Origin: Owenia fusiformis
Lineage: Eukaryota; Annelida; Polychaeta; Sabellida; Oweniidae
Assembly: GCA_903813345.2 (NCBI GenBank)
Contig: CAIIXF020000004.1
Coordinates: forward strand, 24,861,985-24,925,984
Direction: 5' to 3'
Length of the DNA: 64,000 bases
A program made the translations under genes and the position numbers. The stretch's first letter is position 1, and every line of letters starts with the position of its first letter. This document shows, in pieces, positions 32,099 to 44,990 of this stretch. The notes below the pieces were generated by a model, which was given only the letters and a program-made list of their open reading frames with translations, ran no database searches and was not told the origin of the DNA.

Positions 32099-32299
32099 AG
32101 CATCTCCTCTACATCTGATACCACTGCATCTATATCTTAAATACTGACAATCTAAGTAGGGCTTATTCTGTCTTATTCAAATATTCATTAAGTCAATAGA
32201 TGTTGATCGCTTCACTCAGTCTCACTGGTCCATTCATCTGATGAATCAAAGTTTATGTTGGAACAGGAGTTAATGTTTTAGATGCTGTATCTATTTGAG

Positions 32300-33415
32300 A
32301 ATTTATACTTTCCTCATCGTGTGAGCGGTTATATAGAACTAGGGGCCGTATCATGTCATAGTGAGGTATTATGGGGTGGTATCAAGGTGTTTTTATAAAA
32401 GAAATTCAGTAAATGTTGTTAAATTAGACAAATGATACCTTTCTCATTGGGTGGGTGGTTATATAGAACTAGGGGCCGTATCATGTCTTGTTGAAATATT
32501 ATGGGGTCATATCAATATGTGTAGATGTTTTTATAAAAAAATCAGTTAATGTTGTTAAATTAAAGAACTCATACCTTTCATTATATGAGCTGCTTAAGGA
32601 TGCAGTACCAGGTCAGCGTAGAAAAAGTTCCAGACATTAGATTTTGCTCATATTTTTTACAATGTATTACTATGATGTTATCATCATCCAAGTGCAATAT
32701 GAAGAGGATTGACCGTCTGGTAATTACAAAATAAAAAAATTATTTTACCCACCCAAAATGAATCTTTTTACTTTTTTGAGTTTTCAAAAGAGCTGGCACC
32801 TTTCGAACCCTGGTTTTCGTATCCACTAATTGCGACTCAAGAACAAGTTTTCCCATAAAAGTGAAAGAGATAAAATATGCTTGATAAAATGTTTGCAATT
32901 TAATTCTTTTCTAGAAACACCATTATCGAAATAAACTATAATTTTTGAATAAGACTAAATGCGAAAATGACGTTCTTGGGAGCTAGCTTTCTCAAACCGG
33001 AAGTCAAACCTGTGCAAACAGACGTGAAAACCGACCCGGTACTGCATCCTTAAAAGACTTAGAAGAACCAGGGGGCATATCATGTTAAATTGAAGCATAA
33101 TGGGGTCATATCAATATGTCAATGTGTTTTATAAAAAATCAACTAATTTATTAAATTTAATTGGAGAAATGATACCTTTTTCATTGTCTGAGTGGCCATA
33201 TAGAACCAGGGGCTGTATCATGTGTAATTGAATTATAATGGGGTCAAATCAAGATGTCAATGTGGTTTTTTAATTCAGTGCTATATCTATTTGACTTAAC
33301 TTGAGAAATGATATACCTTCCTCATCTTGTGAGTATCTACATGTATATAGAACTAGGAGGTGTATCATGTTTTAGTGTATAACGGGGTTATATCAAGATA
33401 TAAAGATTTTTTGTT
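32300..33415 (+). repeat. Degenerate tandem repeat of about 125-140 bp, interrupted
   Basis: Five loose copies sharing gtggttatatagaactaggg, ccgtatcatgt and tatggggtcatatcaat. The third copy is split by the element at 32598-33049. Confidence 0.85.
32598..33049. mobile_element. piggyBac-like MITE with TTAA flanks
   Basis: Flanked by TTAA on both sides (32594-32597, 33050-33053). Ends ggatgcagtaccaggtc and gacccggtactgcatcc are inverted copies. 452 bp, no transposase. The host tandem repeat continues on both sides, so the boundaries are certain. TTAA target duplication is the mark of piggyBac transposition. Confidence 0.88.
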
Positions 33416-33680
33416 TGTCCTATTCATGCCTACACTGATCTTTTTCTCTCAAGAATTTTAATTAAGCATCTGATTTCTATTTCTATATAATTTAGAGCAT
33501 TGACTAGATGTCTATCTAATTTATTCCTTGGCGATTATATTCAAATTCTATTTTTACTGAATTTTACAATTTAAAATTCGACCACCTTAACATTTTTCTG
33601 AGTTCTTTGGTTACTTTTTGTTCACTCTTTTACATTTTAAACTTATCGAAATATCTGAAGTAAAATGTACTTAGAGCCTT
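33416..33680 (+). repeat. Dispersed 'ttttctctccaaaatttga' family, diverged
   Basis: tttttctctcaagaatttta, tatataatttagagcattga and ttattccttggcgattatat align with the member at 34935. Confidence 0.6.
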
Positions 33681-34934
33681 TTACAGATTACGAACTAAGA
33701 CATACATCAACAATTGTTGTAGGCATAGGCCTATATGTTGGAACAGATATGCCATCCCTTGGGGAATTCATATATTTCCCTGGGGATAAACTCTATATCT
33801 AAAACATCCCAGCATTTAACCTGCCTTGTATATTTATTACCACATCATATTATTTTTCTAGATTTGATATCATTTCAATCAACAATCTCTCCTGGAATCA
33901 TAGCTTGATTAACAGGTATACACTTCTAGAGAATGAGTAAGTTTCTTAATTAATATCCTCTAGCTCTATAGAGTTGTTGAAAGCTAATACCGTGATCTTT
34001 ATCTCCTGCTGTTAACAATATCGAGGGTGTTTAAAAACTGTAGGAGAGCTCATGAGGACATTAATTTGTCAAAGCGTTGAATGTCTGTGTTGATTCCAAA
34101 TCAGTGATTCCACTAAACTCATCAATGTACCGTGTCAGAATTACTCTAGATAGTTCGACAAAATTTAGCGAAGACCTGGACAGCAGTTTCGGTAATTGAC
34201 CTGAAAGTCAAAAGTCTCTCAAATATTGCCCTTCGATGTTGTGCCAATAACTCGTTATTTTTGTAGTTGTCATATATTTGGATTCATCATTATATGAATA
34301 AAATGATAATGTATTATGTATTATATTGACGCGATAAATCCCACTGGGATACTACAGCGTTTTAATTGGAGAATCTATCAGATACACAGAGGATCTCTCG
34401 TTCATGCCGGTAACCAGAGATGCTAGAACGTGACAAGAATTTGTAACCTTTCGATGGAAATCATAACGTAATCATTGCTTATAGGTACAGTACATGTGCT
34501 AGTTTCTAAAGGTATTCCTAATTAATTTTCCAAGAATTTTCTTAGAATATTGCTTGTCATATGTCACCAAGTAATGTAGACGGATCAAATGATATAATAT
34601 TTAGAAGAATATTAAAAAAGGGAAAGGCAAATTAAGAACAGGAAAATAAACTTCATTGATGTACTTATATATTTGTATTAGAACAAATGTTCTACTGCAT
34701 TTCTAATGAATGAAAGTACTAGGCGAAATTATTGAAATTATAATTCTATCATGGGAACAGTTACAAAATTCTTTAAAGGAGCAGATAATTTTGAAAAAAA
34801 ACCAGAGAAAATTACACGCTGTCTGCTGCTAATGAAACCCATGAGCTTTGATTAGTTAAACATAGGGGGTCTACCTTTGAAGAATCAACATTTACTCATA
34901 AAAAAACTACACTCAAATCATGACAATTTTTCTC
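33681..34934. other. Gene-free region
   Basis: Contains only the relic phrase gctgctaatgaaaccc (34833), shared with the MITE at 23768. No gene. Confidence 0.35.
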
Positions 34935-35090
34935 TTTTTCTCTCCAAAATTTGAATGAACTATCTGATTTTTTTGCATTTCTATACAATTTGGAGTACCA
35001 ACTACATACCTGTGTATTTTATTCCTTGCTAATTTCTCCCTTTATTTCTCTGTTTTGTGATTTAAAACAAGACGTTTCCACGTTTTTTTC
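34935..35090 (+). repeat. Dispersed 'ttttctctccaaaatttga' family
   Basis: Clear member: tttttctctccaaaatttga, tacaatttggagtaccaact, ttccttgctaatttctccct. Confidence 0.75.
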
Positions 35091-35245
35091 ATGATAACCT
35101 TTCATCAGTTGTCAGCAGACATGAACAAATATTACAGCTGAAGTATCGGTGAAATGTTACGTCTAATGAACCCTTCATCTGGAGTGACGTTCTCTATATC
35201 AAGTAACTCTCATTTATTAAAAATAGAAATATTTTGCAATTGAAG

Positions 35246-35792
35246 CATGCATTCCTAATTGTTTTGATTCATATTTCATCTTCTACCCTTTTCAAGAACT
35301 TGACTTTGTTTTCACTCTATATGCATCCCTAATTGTTTTGATTCATATTTCATCTTCTACCCTTTTCAAGAACTTGACTTTGTTTTCACTCTATATGCAT
35401 CCCTAATTGTTTTGATTCATATTTCATCTTCTACCCTTTTCAAGAACTTGACTTTGTTTTCACTCTATATGAATCCCTTATTGTTTTGATTCATATTTCA
35501 TCTTCTACCCTTTTCAAGAACTTGACTTTGTTTTCACTCTATATGCGTCCCTAATTGTTTTGATTCATATTTCATCTTCTACCCTTTTCAAGAACTTGAC
35601 TTTGTTTTCACTCTATATGCGTCCCTAATTGTTTTGATTCATATTTCATCTTCTACCCTTTTCAAGAACTTGACTTTGTTTTCACTCTATATGCATCCCT
35701 AATTGTTTTGATTCATATTTCATCTTCTACCCTTTTCAAGAACTTGACTTTGTTTTTACTCTTTATATGCATCCCTAATTGTTTTGATTCAT
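35246..35792 (+). repeat. 74-bp tandem repeat, about 7.4 copies
   Basis: Units of atccctaattgttttgattc ... caagaacttgactttgtttt, nearly identical (period 74, e.g. 35321 to 35395). It ends in a segment acagtagaaacagctagttg that looks like a pogo/Tigger-type end. Confidence 0.97.
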
Positions 35793-37272
35793 ACAGTAGA
35801 AACAGCTAGTTGAACACCTCTGTAAGTGTAACACCTGTGGAACTCTCTATGTTCCACTTACACATGTTTTACATATTCTACCCTTTTCCAGATCTTTAAT
35901 CGATCTATATCTATACTCTTAAGATTTGTAGTCAAGACATTCAGCATTTTAGCATTAAAGTTGATGAAGTTATTTCACATTTAAATCCCCATACAAGCCT
36001 AATTGAGATTATTAAGATCCTATCAGTATAAAAACTATAAAATCATTTACAGATAGTCAGAGGCTAAAGAAATCGCAGGGTATTCCTGATCATAAAATAT
36101 CTTGCATGGTTAATAAATAAACAAATACATTTGTTAAGTGTTATGTACTTGAAAAATAGCAATATAAAAGATAAAAAGATAAAAAGCATTTTGTGAGGGT
36201 CATAAAAACAAGTCATCAATTATATGTTGTCAAAATGACATGTGCACTGCCAAATAATTTGATTGTTTTTATTTATTTGTATTTACCACCTCTTGAAAAG
36301 TAACAACTCTCATAGAAATCCTATATTTTAATCGTATCATTAAACTTGACAAACTCTCTGATATGTTTCTTTTTTATATCTATTAACTTGGCTGTATTTA
36401 CGCATGTACTTTATTAGTTGAACGATTTCTTGGATGTTTATCTTTGTTAGATTGGCATAAACATAAGCATTTTTTGCAAGAGTTTCTGGGCTTGGGAAAT
36501 TGGTCAGCGAGGTTGTGTTTTAAAATCAAAATCAAAGAGAAAATGATGGAATCAGCAAGGAATAAAGTAAACAGGGATGAAGTTGATACTCTCAACAATA
36601 TAAAAATGCAAGAATATGAGACAGTTCTTTCAAATTTTAGAGAGAAAAAAGCATGAAAAGGCATGGAATTAATGAGAAAATCGATGCAATGATTGGTATT
36701 TCTATAAGGGTATTGGGCCTGGGAAAGTTTAGGATGGAGGATAGCCAATAGTAATTATCACCTTATTCAAAGGGATCGTTTGACACTGGTCACCTCATCT
36801 TTACATTTGCCAATTCTTCAATCTCCAAGCATTTAGTTCAGTGTAATTTTAACTCATGTTTTCTCTCTGCAGACTCTCGATTATCTAGAGCCTCTAGAAA
36901 TTTCTAGCTGCTTCATTTATGGCTTGATTACACCAGATGTTTCTATAATCCATGTTTTGATATATGAAACAAAATATGTTTTCCAAAAAATGTTTAGAAT
37001 AGTGTACAGGAGATTCAGTTTCGTAGTTTAACCTAACAAATCTCAGGTCTTCTTGAGGAAAACCGAATCAAGAGTCTGCAGAGCTGACAAAGGAACCTAT
37101 TGAACAAAACTGCTTGGAGAATGCTAATTCCCCAAATAATTATGTTTATTGGTATATCATTGTGACCATAGACTGTCGTGAGAAACCAATTTTTTAATCA
37201 AAATTCTAACTAGAGAGGGAAAGTTGGAACAAGCACAATTAATTTTACAGACAAGTAGTTAGAACTCAAAGA
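35793..37272. other. Gene-free region
   Basis: 36515-36660 is a member of the family described at 13900. No coding segment is supported. Confidence 0.4.
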
Positions 37273-37569
37273 AGGATTGGCTCCCAGAGTGCAACATCGA
37301 TACTCTGTCCCATATATGGGCATGTTGTGATACAAAATTCAAATTCAAACAGCCGCCATTTTGTTCACTTCAATATTTGAATCAGTGAATTTTGGTCTTA
37401 TTTCCTAACAAAATATTCCAAAACTCACAAGAAATGATCGAGATATTGGTATGAATCTTTTGAAGTGTTTATTTTGAATTTATAGTCGTTATATAATTTC
37501 AGAAAATAACGACATTTTGACGTTTTCATTGTTGGAAAACGTCAATTTTCGATCCTGGGAACCAATCCT
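37273..37569. mobile_element. MITE next to the segmental duplication
   Basis: Begins aggattggctcccag and ends ctgggaaccaatcct, inverted with one mismatch. 297 bp. Its right end lies 8 bp from the start of duplication copy A. Confidence 0.7.
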
Positions 37570-38019
37570 CCTTGTCTGAACTCTAAATTATACAGAAATG
37601 CCTAAGAATGATGTAATTCATTCAAATTTTTTCAAGAAAATGGATATGGAACCAAATTATTTTAGCGATGAAGGCATGCCCTGAGAAAGCTTTAATTATT
37701 TAGGCTTTTACAACATGGCCTCTAATTATTTAAAACACACATAGATACTGATTCAAGGAAGCAATGTCCTGAAATCAGTAACTTAGCAACCATAGATTAT
37801 ATAATTAACTTAAAGCTTTCATCTTGATCCAATTCATCATATTTAAAAAGCTAAATATGTCAAGTTGTCAGAATTAAAATTAAGGCATATGGTGAATTAA
37901 TTTATGATATGCAGTTCTGAAATTAACATTTGCATAACATCAATATATGTCAGATAGGTTAAGTCACAGGGGGATCTAGCATGTTCTTATATCTGGGAGC
38001 AGGTTGTTGATATCAAACA

Positions 38020-38190
38020 CCCCAGGCCCGTAGCCTGTAGCCAAATAATCTTTCAAAATCATGCAGTTTTTCACCATTCTGAGCACTTTTTAAGTGATTT
38101 GGGCCATTTTTCGACCAAAATTGTCATAAGTGAACCCCCCCTGGAATTTTTCAAAATGTGAACCCCCCTTGGCACATCCTGGCTATGGGC
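38020..38190 (+). repeat. Dispersed repeat ('gtttttcaccattctgagca' family), in copy A
   Basis: Full-looking member: caggcccgtagc, cagtttttcaccattctgag, two C runs, ctggctatgggcctg. It serves as the empty site for the insertion at 43270. Confidence 0.8.
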
Positions 38191-39009
38191 CTGCACCCTG
38201 TCTAGTGATTGACCCCTTTGTTCAGTATTTCTCAGAAGGTTGATCCCTGCTTCAATATCTCTATCTCGCTTAGGTGGGCCAAGTCACAAATAGGGGGGGG
38301 GGGGGGGGACTATTGTGATATGTTATCTGGGAGCAAGTTGTTGATATCAGGGTTTGGTCACCCTCTGATTGAAACCCCCCCCCCCTTCTCCAGGTCCATT
38401 ACATTTAAACAGAAATGGTGATCTAATGGTAAAGAATTTGATGTCGAAAAATTAAGGTCCCAATATAGACCCCCCCAAATAAGCTGACAGGAACTATTAT
38501 GTCTAATTGTTTTCTCCAGATGCATTATATTCAGATATAAAGTGGGGGGGTTATGGGAGCAATCTTGGAGCATGGATATCCAAAAACAATAGACCCCCTC
38601 CTAAATAAGTTGGAATAAAAACTGGACCCTATGTTCTCTATTAAAATGTAAACTATCATTTTCACGTCCCCTTGCATGGACCTCAGATCCCCTAATAGAC
38701 ATCCCCCAAATGAGTTGATAAGAAATATAGAATGCATTGTGATCTATTAGAAAAAAGTCCATCTAGCTATCAGTTTTAATGTTTCCCTTGTCACGTATCA
38801 TTGCTGTTGATTAATTGGTTATTCTCCATTAGAAGCCACTTTTACTTTACAGTTTGTTTAGGCCAGGAAAAAAATATGTTTAGCGTATCCACTTATATAG
38901 TGTGGGCTCATGGGCTGAGTAAAGTTGTTTATTAATTAAGATTGTTATTTTTTTTTAAATATTTTATTGAATTGTTGTAAGACTGACCACTATAAATAAA
39001 TAAACTAAA

Positions 39010-39345
39010 CTATGGTCCAGTTATCATTTTACACGGTTCAGTTATCATTTTACACGGTTCAGTTATCATTTTACACGGTTCAGTTATCATTTCACATGGT
39101 CCAGTTATCATTTGTTTGACATAGTTCACTTATCATTTTTTACATGGTCCAGTTATCTTTTCACAATATCCATTTATCATTTTACAAGGTCCTGTTATCA
39201 TTTTACATGGTCCTATTTTAAAATTCATACAATCCAATTATCATTTTACATGGTCCTGTTAGTAAATTTACACAGTCCAGTTATAATTTTATATGGTCCA
39301 TTTATCATTTTACATGGTCCAATTATAAAACACATCTACCCTGGC
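39010..39345 (+). repeat. Minisatellite of about 20 bp, copy A
   Basis: Units of ggtccagttatcattttaca with variants. The counterpart in copy B is 45385-45655, with fewer units. Confidence 0.92.
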
Positions 39346-40224
39346 ATTCCCCTTGTGTCCGCTGACGAATGTACCCACCCCCCCCCCCCCCCCAAAGAAA
39401 AACAAACAAACAAACAAACAAACATACCAATCGAATTACTGAAACAGAGCATAAAGAGTTAATATAGATTATCTAATAGTACATTAACCATAAAAGTGAA
39501 CAAGTATTATTAAGTGATTTTTAGGTAAACATACTTATTGCTCTTGGAGATGTAAAATGTCAATTATTGGATGTTCTGTCCCATTAAGCCTAATTTATAG
39601 CCTAAAGCCTAATGATACTGACACCTAAGTTTGCCTAATAAGGCATAGGTTATTTAATAAAAAATATACTGATTTATTAGAGTCTCTCTTTATGTAATGC
39701 TTGAGAGGATATTAGTACTTCATAGTTGCTACAGGCTTTAGAATAACACAGTAATATAGAGTGATCACCCAATCATTAAAGTGGGCGCAGCACCCACCTG
39801 AGATTATAAAAGTAGCATTGCACCCACCAGAAAATCCATTTGCACCTATTTGAAAATGAGAAAAAGAGCATGAAAAATGGGCATATTTTGACCAATTTAG
39901 GTTGTGTAAATGAAAATTTTGCTCCCACTTGAGAAAAGATCCTTTTGAGAACACTGAAAGATGTTTGTTATGTGCTTAAAATGGGAAAATTGTGTCCTTA
40001 AAGGATTTGTCTGATATTGTCAAACCTACATGATCTCCCCCCTCCCCCATGGTCTGTTTCCCTACCAAGAATAAGTTGAGAATGGTGTCGCCAGCCCTGG
40101 TTTATGCAGGTCTAATTTTAAGCATTTGCATTTTAGTTTTAGAGGCATAGATGATGGTTATATTAACTCCTCTCTGAATTTGATGAAAAAATAATAATAA
40201 TGGTCCTGCAAAATTAAGAAATGT

Positions 40225-40481
40225 TATGAGACTCAAATATTAATTTATATATAATTTAGAGTGTTACTATTTGTTTGTTTTATTCCTAGCTGATTCTATT
40301 ATTAGACATGCAACTGATCAAAAGAATATCATTTGTTTATTAATGATTAACAATATTTAAAAAAACAAAACAAACGAAATAAAATGAAACTTAATCATGT
40401 AATATTATGAACTGATAGTTCAAGATAAGGCAGTGTGTTGAAGGGCAAAGTTTAGGGGATATATTTGTTCAAAATAGAAGA
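40225..40481 (+). promoter_or_regulatory. Upstream block of cGLR1
   Basis: 40225-40375 is a diverged member of the dispersed family at 18835. 40380-40480 matches sequence before cGLR2 and cGLR3 (aaactt, gataaggca, tgttgaagggcaaagttta). A uORF of 24 codons begins at 40482, where cGLR2 starts its protein (ATG...TATGAAGCAAAAGAAAC), and stops at 40556. Probable shared promoter and leader. Confidence 0.5.
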
Positions 40482-40631
40482 ATGGAAATGACGTATGAAG
40501 CAAAAGAAACAGGAACATATGCATTTTTACTTTATTTGTATCTAACTAATACTTGACATGTGATTGATAAAAGTGATTCCAGAAGGCCAAGATTTAGGAT
40601 CTGATTTTATTTTTCTTTGAAAATAGAAAAT

Positions 40632-42080
40632 ATGGCATCATATCATACAAAAATTCCTGAATTTACTGGGCCATACTCTTCAGGTGAGTGTACCGTAAAA
40701 TACATTTCATTACCCAGCAGTTCAAGTGATGAAATACAGAGACTGTCAGACTTTGTGAACTATGTCTCACACCGTGTTGACATTAGGAACAGATACACTC
40801 CTGAAGAACTTGAACTCCAGACATCTTATGTTGAAATTCTGGTTCAATCCATTTGTAAAGATGTTGGTATAAAAAATCCAGCCTTATTAGTGAATGAATT
40901 AATACGTACAGGAAGCTACTATGATAGAACTAAGATTTTAGAACCTAAGGAGTATGATTTCCTCGCAATTCTAGCCTTGTTTGAGAGTAAAGTGAGTGGG
41001 GTGAAAGATGTAAGAAAAAAGTGTCACCTTAATGGACAGGGGTGCTATCACATCAAAGTAAAGCCCGAGTCTTTAAAACATTCCCTACCTGAAAACTGTA
41101 TAGAAAAGCATAAAAGTGACAGCTACATTGGACTAGATCTTATTGAACATCTGGTACTGAAAGCTGTAGTGGAGTCTCTTGAAAACATGAGTGATCCCAA
41201 GTTTATTGGGTTTAGAGATCATGAAATCATGACCACACACAAAAGAGGAGACATAAGTATACATCAAAACATCATATATGCAAGCCACTTACATGGACCA
41301 AGTATTTGGCTGCGCATTGGTGGACCAGTGTTTACTGTTGATATTGATCTCTGCTTTTGCGTTGAGCTCAAGCCACACAAACTAGGGCGAAGTGTGCTTG
41401 TTATTAAAGACAACCCTTCAATTCATGATGAATGCCGAGTGAGTCATTGGATGGAGTCTGTGGTAGATCCTCCTGATGACAAACAACACCAACTAACACA
41501 TCCCCATCATCAACTATTGTTATTATTCAAGTATGCAGCTCATCTACTTGATAACATGGATATTGAAGACTACCGTCCTCCCTCATCTTATGCTCTGAGG
41601 ACATTACTGTTGCATCACCAGCAGCAATGTCATTCTACTCAAGTAGGGGAATGCTTCATGGAGGCTGTGAAGTACATGTGTTCTGACACTTCTATAATCA
41701 ATTTTCATCAGAATAAATTCAGAGTTATTCTAGGAACTGGTACTTCCAGATATGATGACAGGACAATACAAGATATTATCTATCCCAAGAGGGAAATCAG
41801 GCTCTATGATATATTCTCACTTTCCACACCTACAATGTTACTCTTGATGATACAACATGTGAGACATATCAGTGACTGTAGCTGGTGGGAGAGACTAGTT
41901 GATCCAACATTCATCAAGAATGTAACCAAGGCTGATAAACTATACTCTTTTGTAAGTGACATGAAAAAGGTAGACATGATACATATCCGTGCTGCATGGA
42001 AAGCTAAAGAACCTGTCATTACCTTAGAATGGGAGCACCTGGAGGATCTATCTAAAACAACATTAGGGTTTGAGCTTTGA
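40632..42080 (+). CDS. cGAS-like receptor (Mab-21 domain nucleotidyltransferase), cGLR1
   Basis: Intronless, 482 aa from the ATG at 40632 (the frame is open slightly further back but without ATG). Mab-21/cGAS nucleotidyltransferase: GS at 94-95 in GSYYDRTKILEPKEYDF, acidic pair E107/D109, third acid D237 in TVDIDLCF. The C-terminal helical part has LTHPHHQLLLLFKYAAHLLD and SSYALRTLLLHHQQQC. With the triad intact it should be able to make a cyclic di- or oligonucleotide from NTPs when activated. The family senses nucleic acids in the cytosol upstream of STING. No vertebrate zinc thumb (H-x5-CC-x6-C) is visible, so the ligand may not be dsDNA. Its last residues (FEL) lack the 3' splice donor seen in its sisters; duplication copy B begins 88 bp after the stop. 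Confidence 0.92.
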   Translation: MASYHTKIPEFTGPYSSGECTVKYISLPSSSSDEIQRLSDFVNYVSHRVDIRNRYTPEELELQTSYVEILVQSICKDVGIKNPALLVNELIRTGSYYDRTKILEPKEYDFLAILALFESKVSGVKDVRKKCHLNGQGCYHIKVKPESLKHSLPENCIEKHKSDSYIGLDLIEHLVLKAVVESLENMSDPKFIGFRDHEIMTTHKRGDISIHQNIIYASHLHGPSIWLRIGGPVFTVDIDLCFCVELKPHKLGRSVLVIKDNPSIHDECRVSHWMESVVDPPDDKQHQLTHPHHQLLLLFKYAAHLLDNMDIEDYRPPSSYALRTLLLHHQQQCHSTQVGECFMEAVKYMCSDTSIINFHQNKFRVILGTGTSRYDDRTIQDIIYPKREIRLYDIFSLSTPTMLLLMIQHVRHISDCSWWERLVDPTFIKNVTKADKLYSFVSDMKKVDMIHIRAAWKAKEPVITLEWEHLEDLSKTTLGFEL

Positions 42081-42309
42081 CACTAGTTTCAGTACTACCA
42101 CTATTAGATATCAATCAGAAGCTCAGATAGAAATGATTTGAAGTAACAGATATTGAACTCTAAATTATCTGAACTCTAAATTATACAGAAATGCCCAAGA
42201 ATGATGTAATTCATTCAAATTTTTTCAAGAAAATGGATATGGCACCAAATTATTTTAGCTATGAAGGCATGCCCTGAGAAAGCTTATACAACTTTTAGGA
42301 CTTTGAGTA

Positions 42310-42800
42310 CCATATTATCTCTATTAAACGCACAGTGCGCTTAGCAAATTCCCGTGGGGGAGAGGTTTCAAGCAGCTAAATCCCTGGAAATTCTAAAAAA
42401 TTATGATGGTGGGTGATAATGGGTGAAAATTTACTTCTATACATAAAATTGATCAAATATAGTAGATATGTGCGTTTATTAGAGAGAATATGCTATATGT
42501 TATGTTTTTACCTTGAATTGTGAGCTCCTAGACGACAAATTTAGTATATAAATACACTATTGTGTGTTATTTACACGAACACCTGAAGAAATTTCTTACG
42601 TTGCATGATGGGAAATTGTGACGTCATGAATCATGATGCATTATTTTAATGAACGGTGAAAATACTCTATTATCGCCCACAATGTTTTTTTTATTAGAGC
42701 TTCGTCAGATCTCAATATTATCTGGACAGGACTTTCTAACCTGGGACAAAAAGTCGGGTGTGGGTTTATTAGAGAGTGTGTGTTTAATAGAGATAATACG
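42310..42800. mobile_element. Tc1/mariner-type MITE in copy B
   Basis: Flanked by TA on each side. Ends ccatattatctctattaaac and, inverted, ccgtattatctctattaaac. Absent from the matching point of copy A (37690), where only a few bases are found. No transposase. Confidence 0.75.
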
Positions 42801-43269
42801 GTATATGGACTTTTAAGTATATATGGGCTTTAATAATTTAGGCTTTTACAACATGGCCTCTAATGATATAAAACACACATGAATACCGATTCAATGAAGC
42901 AATGTCCTGAAAGCAATAACTTAACAACCATAGATTTTTTAATTAACTTAAAACTTTCATCTTGACCCGATTCATCATATTTAAAAAGCTAAATATGTCA
43001 AGTTGTCAGAATTAAAATGAATGCATATAGTGAATTCATTTATGATATGCAGTTCTGAAATTAACGTTTGCATAACATCAATGTATTTCAGATAGGTTAA
43101 GTCACAGGGGGATCTAGCATGTTCTTATATCTGGGAGCAGGTTGTTGATATCAAACACCCCAGGCCTGTAGCCAAATAATCTTTCAAAATCATGCAGTTT
43201 TTCACCATTCTGAGCACTTTTTAAGTGATTTGGGCCATTTTTGGACCAAAATTGTCATAAGTGAACCCC

Positions 43270-44057
43270 TAGTATGTATCCAACAGACCGAATATAATAT
43301 TCGGTCTGTTATGATTGATATATTTCCTGTGGAAATTGCGGTGAAATATTTTGCACACAAATTTCTCGTTTATTACAAGAATGTTCACCTTGAAAATTGG
43401 TGAATATGTTGAAGAGATGTTCATCTTAAACTAGAAGCAAAAATATTTGTATTAGGTGGGTACAAGTTGATATAAAATAATGAAATGTTCAGACTCACCA
43501 AAACTTCAGGATGTGTTCATAAGTAGATCGCGAAATCAATGTCAAGGACGTTTGAGTTCACAAGATCCAAACGAGATATGCAAATTTCTTAACTTTGACA
43601 ACACATGACCACTTGATTACCTCGGCCTTCTTCATGAATATTTCCGCTCTATTTACTATAAATGACGAAAATTAATCGGGATAATGATAATAAATGACTA
43701 GATCTAATAAATTCCCGCACAAATGGAATTTATCAATATGCTTCCGTAATGTTGCTCCGTCCGCTCCACGTGTTATTTGTTTACAAATAGACTGACGTCA
43801 CTGGCTAAATCTCGTTTATCGTGAGAATTGGCATTGCCAAAATGGCTTGACCTAATCAAAGGCTTCGCTACAAGAAGCGTCTGTACATTTTATGAATATC
43901 TTCAGTAAGAGGACAATATACGAAAGAATAATATTGTAAGTTCTTTATAAGGTAATCATTTTATCATTAAACAAACTTATTTGTAATATTTATACAACAC
44001 CACATTTTACAATAGGTGACTTACAGTCTGAATTTATTCAGACGAAGGATACAGTCT
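43270..44057. mobile_element. 788-bp insertion with 9-11 bp target duplication
   Basis: Flanked by aagtgaacccc on both sides (43259-43269 and 44058-44068). Copy A has a single uninterrupted copy of this site. Left end tagtatgtatcc and right end ggatacagtct are inverted with mismatches. A hairpin (ccgaatataatattcgg) sits just inside the left end. The target length suggests a Mutator-like (MULE) non-autonomous element. No coding frame. Confidence 0.8.
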
Positions 44058-44399
44058 AAGTGAACCCCCCTGGAATTTTTCAAAATGTGAACCCCCCTTG
44101 GCACATCCTGGCTATGGGCCTGCACCCTTTCTAGTGATTGACCCCTTTGTTCAGTATTTCTCAGAAGGTTGATCCCTGCTTCAATATCTCTATCTCGCTT
44201 AGGTGAGCTGAGTCACAAATAGGGGGGGGGGGGGGGTGGGGCTATTGTGATATGTTATCTGGGAGCAAGTTGTTGATATCAGGGTTTGGTCACCCTCTGA
44301 TTGAAACACCCCCCCCCCCCCCTTCTCCAGGTCCATTACATTTAAACAGAAATGGTGATCTAATGGTAACAATTTTGATGTCGAAAAATAAAGGTCCCA

Positions 44400-44990
44400 A
44401 TATAGACCCCCCAAATAAGCTGACATAAAAACAGGAACTTCTGGTTTTCTCCAGGTAGGTACATAACATTCAATTATAAAATGGTAGTGATCTTGGAGCA
44501 TGGATATCCAAAGATGAAGAACCCTATATAAACCCCCCCCCCCTAAATAAGCTGACATAAAAACAGGAACTTTCAGGGTTTCTCTAGGTACATAACATCC
44601 AAATAATGAATGGAATTTTATGGTAGTGATCTTGGAGCATGTATATCCAAAAATTAAGATCCCTATAAAGACCCCCCCCCCCTAAATAAGCTGACATAAA
44701 AACATGAACTATCATGTCTAATTGTTTTCTCCAGATGCATTATATTCAGATATAAAGGGGGGGGGGGTTATGGTAGTGATCTTGGAGCATGGATATCCAA
44801 AAATTAAGATCCCTATATAGACCCCCCCCCAAATAAGCTGACATAAAAACATGAACTATCATGTCTAATTGTTTTCTCCAGATGCATTATATTCAGATAT
44901 AAAGGGGGGGGGGGTTATGGTAGTGATCTTGGAGCATGGATATCCAAAAACAATAGACCCCCTCCTTAATAAGCTGACATAAAAACTGGA
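44400..44990 (+). repeat. Tandem units of about 165 bp with C/G runs
   Basis: About four units, each with tagacccccccc...aaataagctgacataaaaac and gtagtgatcttggagcatgg. Copy A has about one and a half units (38450-38610). Poly-C and poly-G runs vary in length. Confidence 0.85.

Larger units (their letters stand above)
37578..40200 (+). repeat. Segmental duplication, copy A
   Basis: Nearly the same DNA as 42168-46880 in the same order, from gaactctaaattatacagaa to taactcctctctgaatttga. It contains a G/C-run segment, one or two units of a repeat of about 165 bp, a 20-bp minisatellite and one unit of the gtgggcgcagcacccacctg repeat. Copy A lacks the insertions present in copy B. No gene inside. 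Confidence 0.95.

Noticed and set aside
40632-42080. Vertebrate-type zinc thumb (H-x5-CC-x6-C) in the cGLR proteins
   Set aside because: No such His/Cys cluster is present in any of the three, so dsDNA sensing of the vertebrate type is not claimed.
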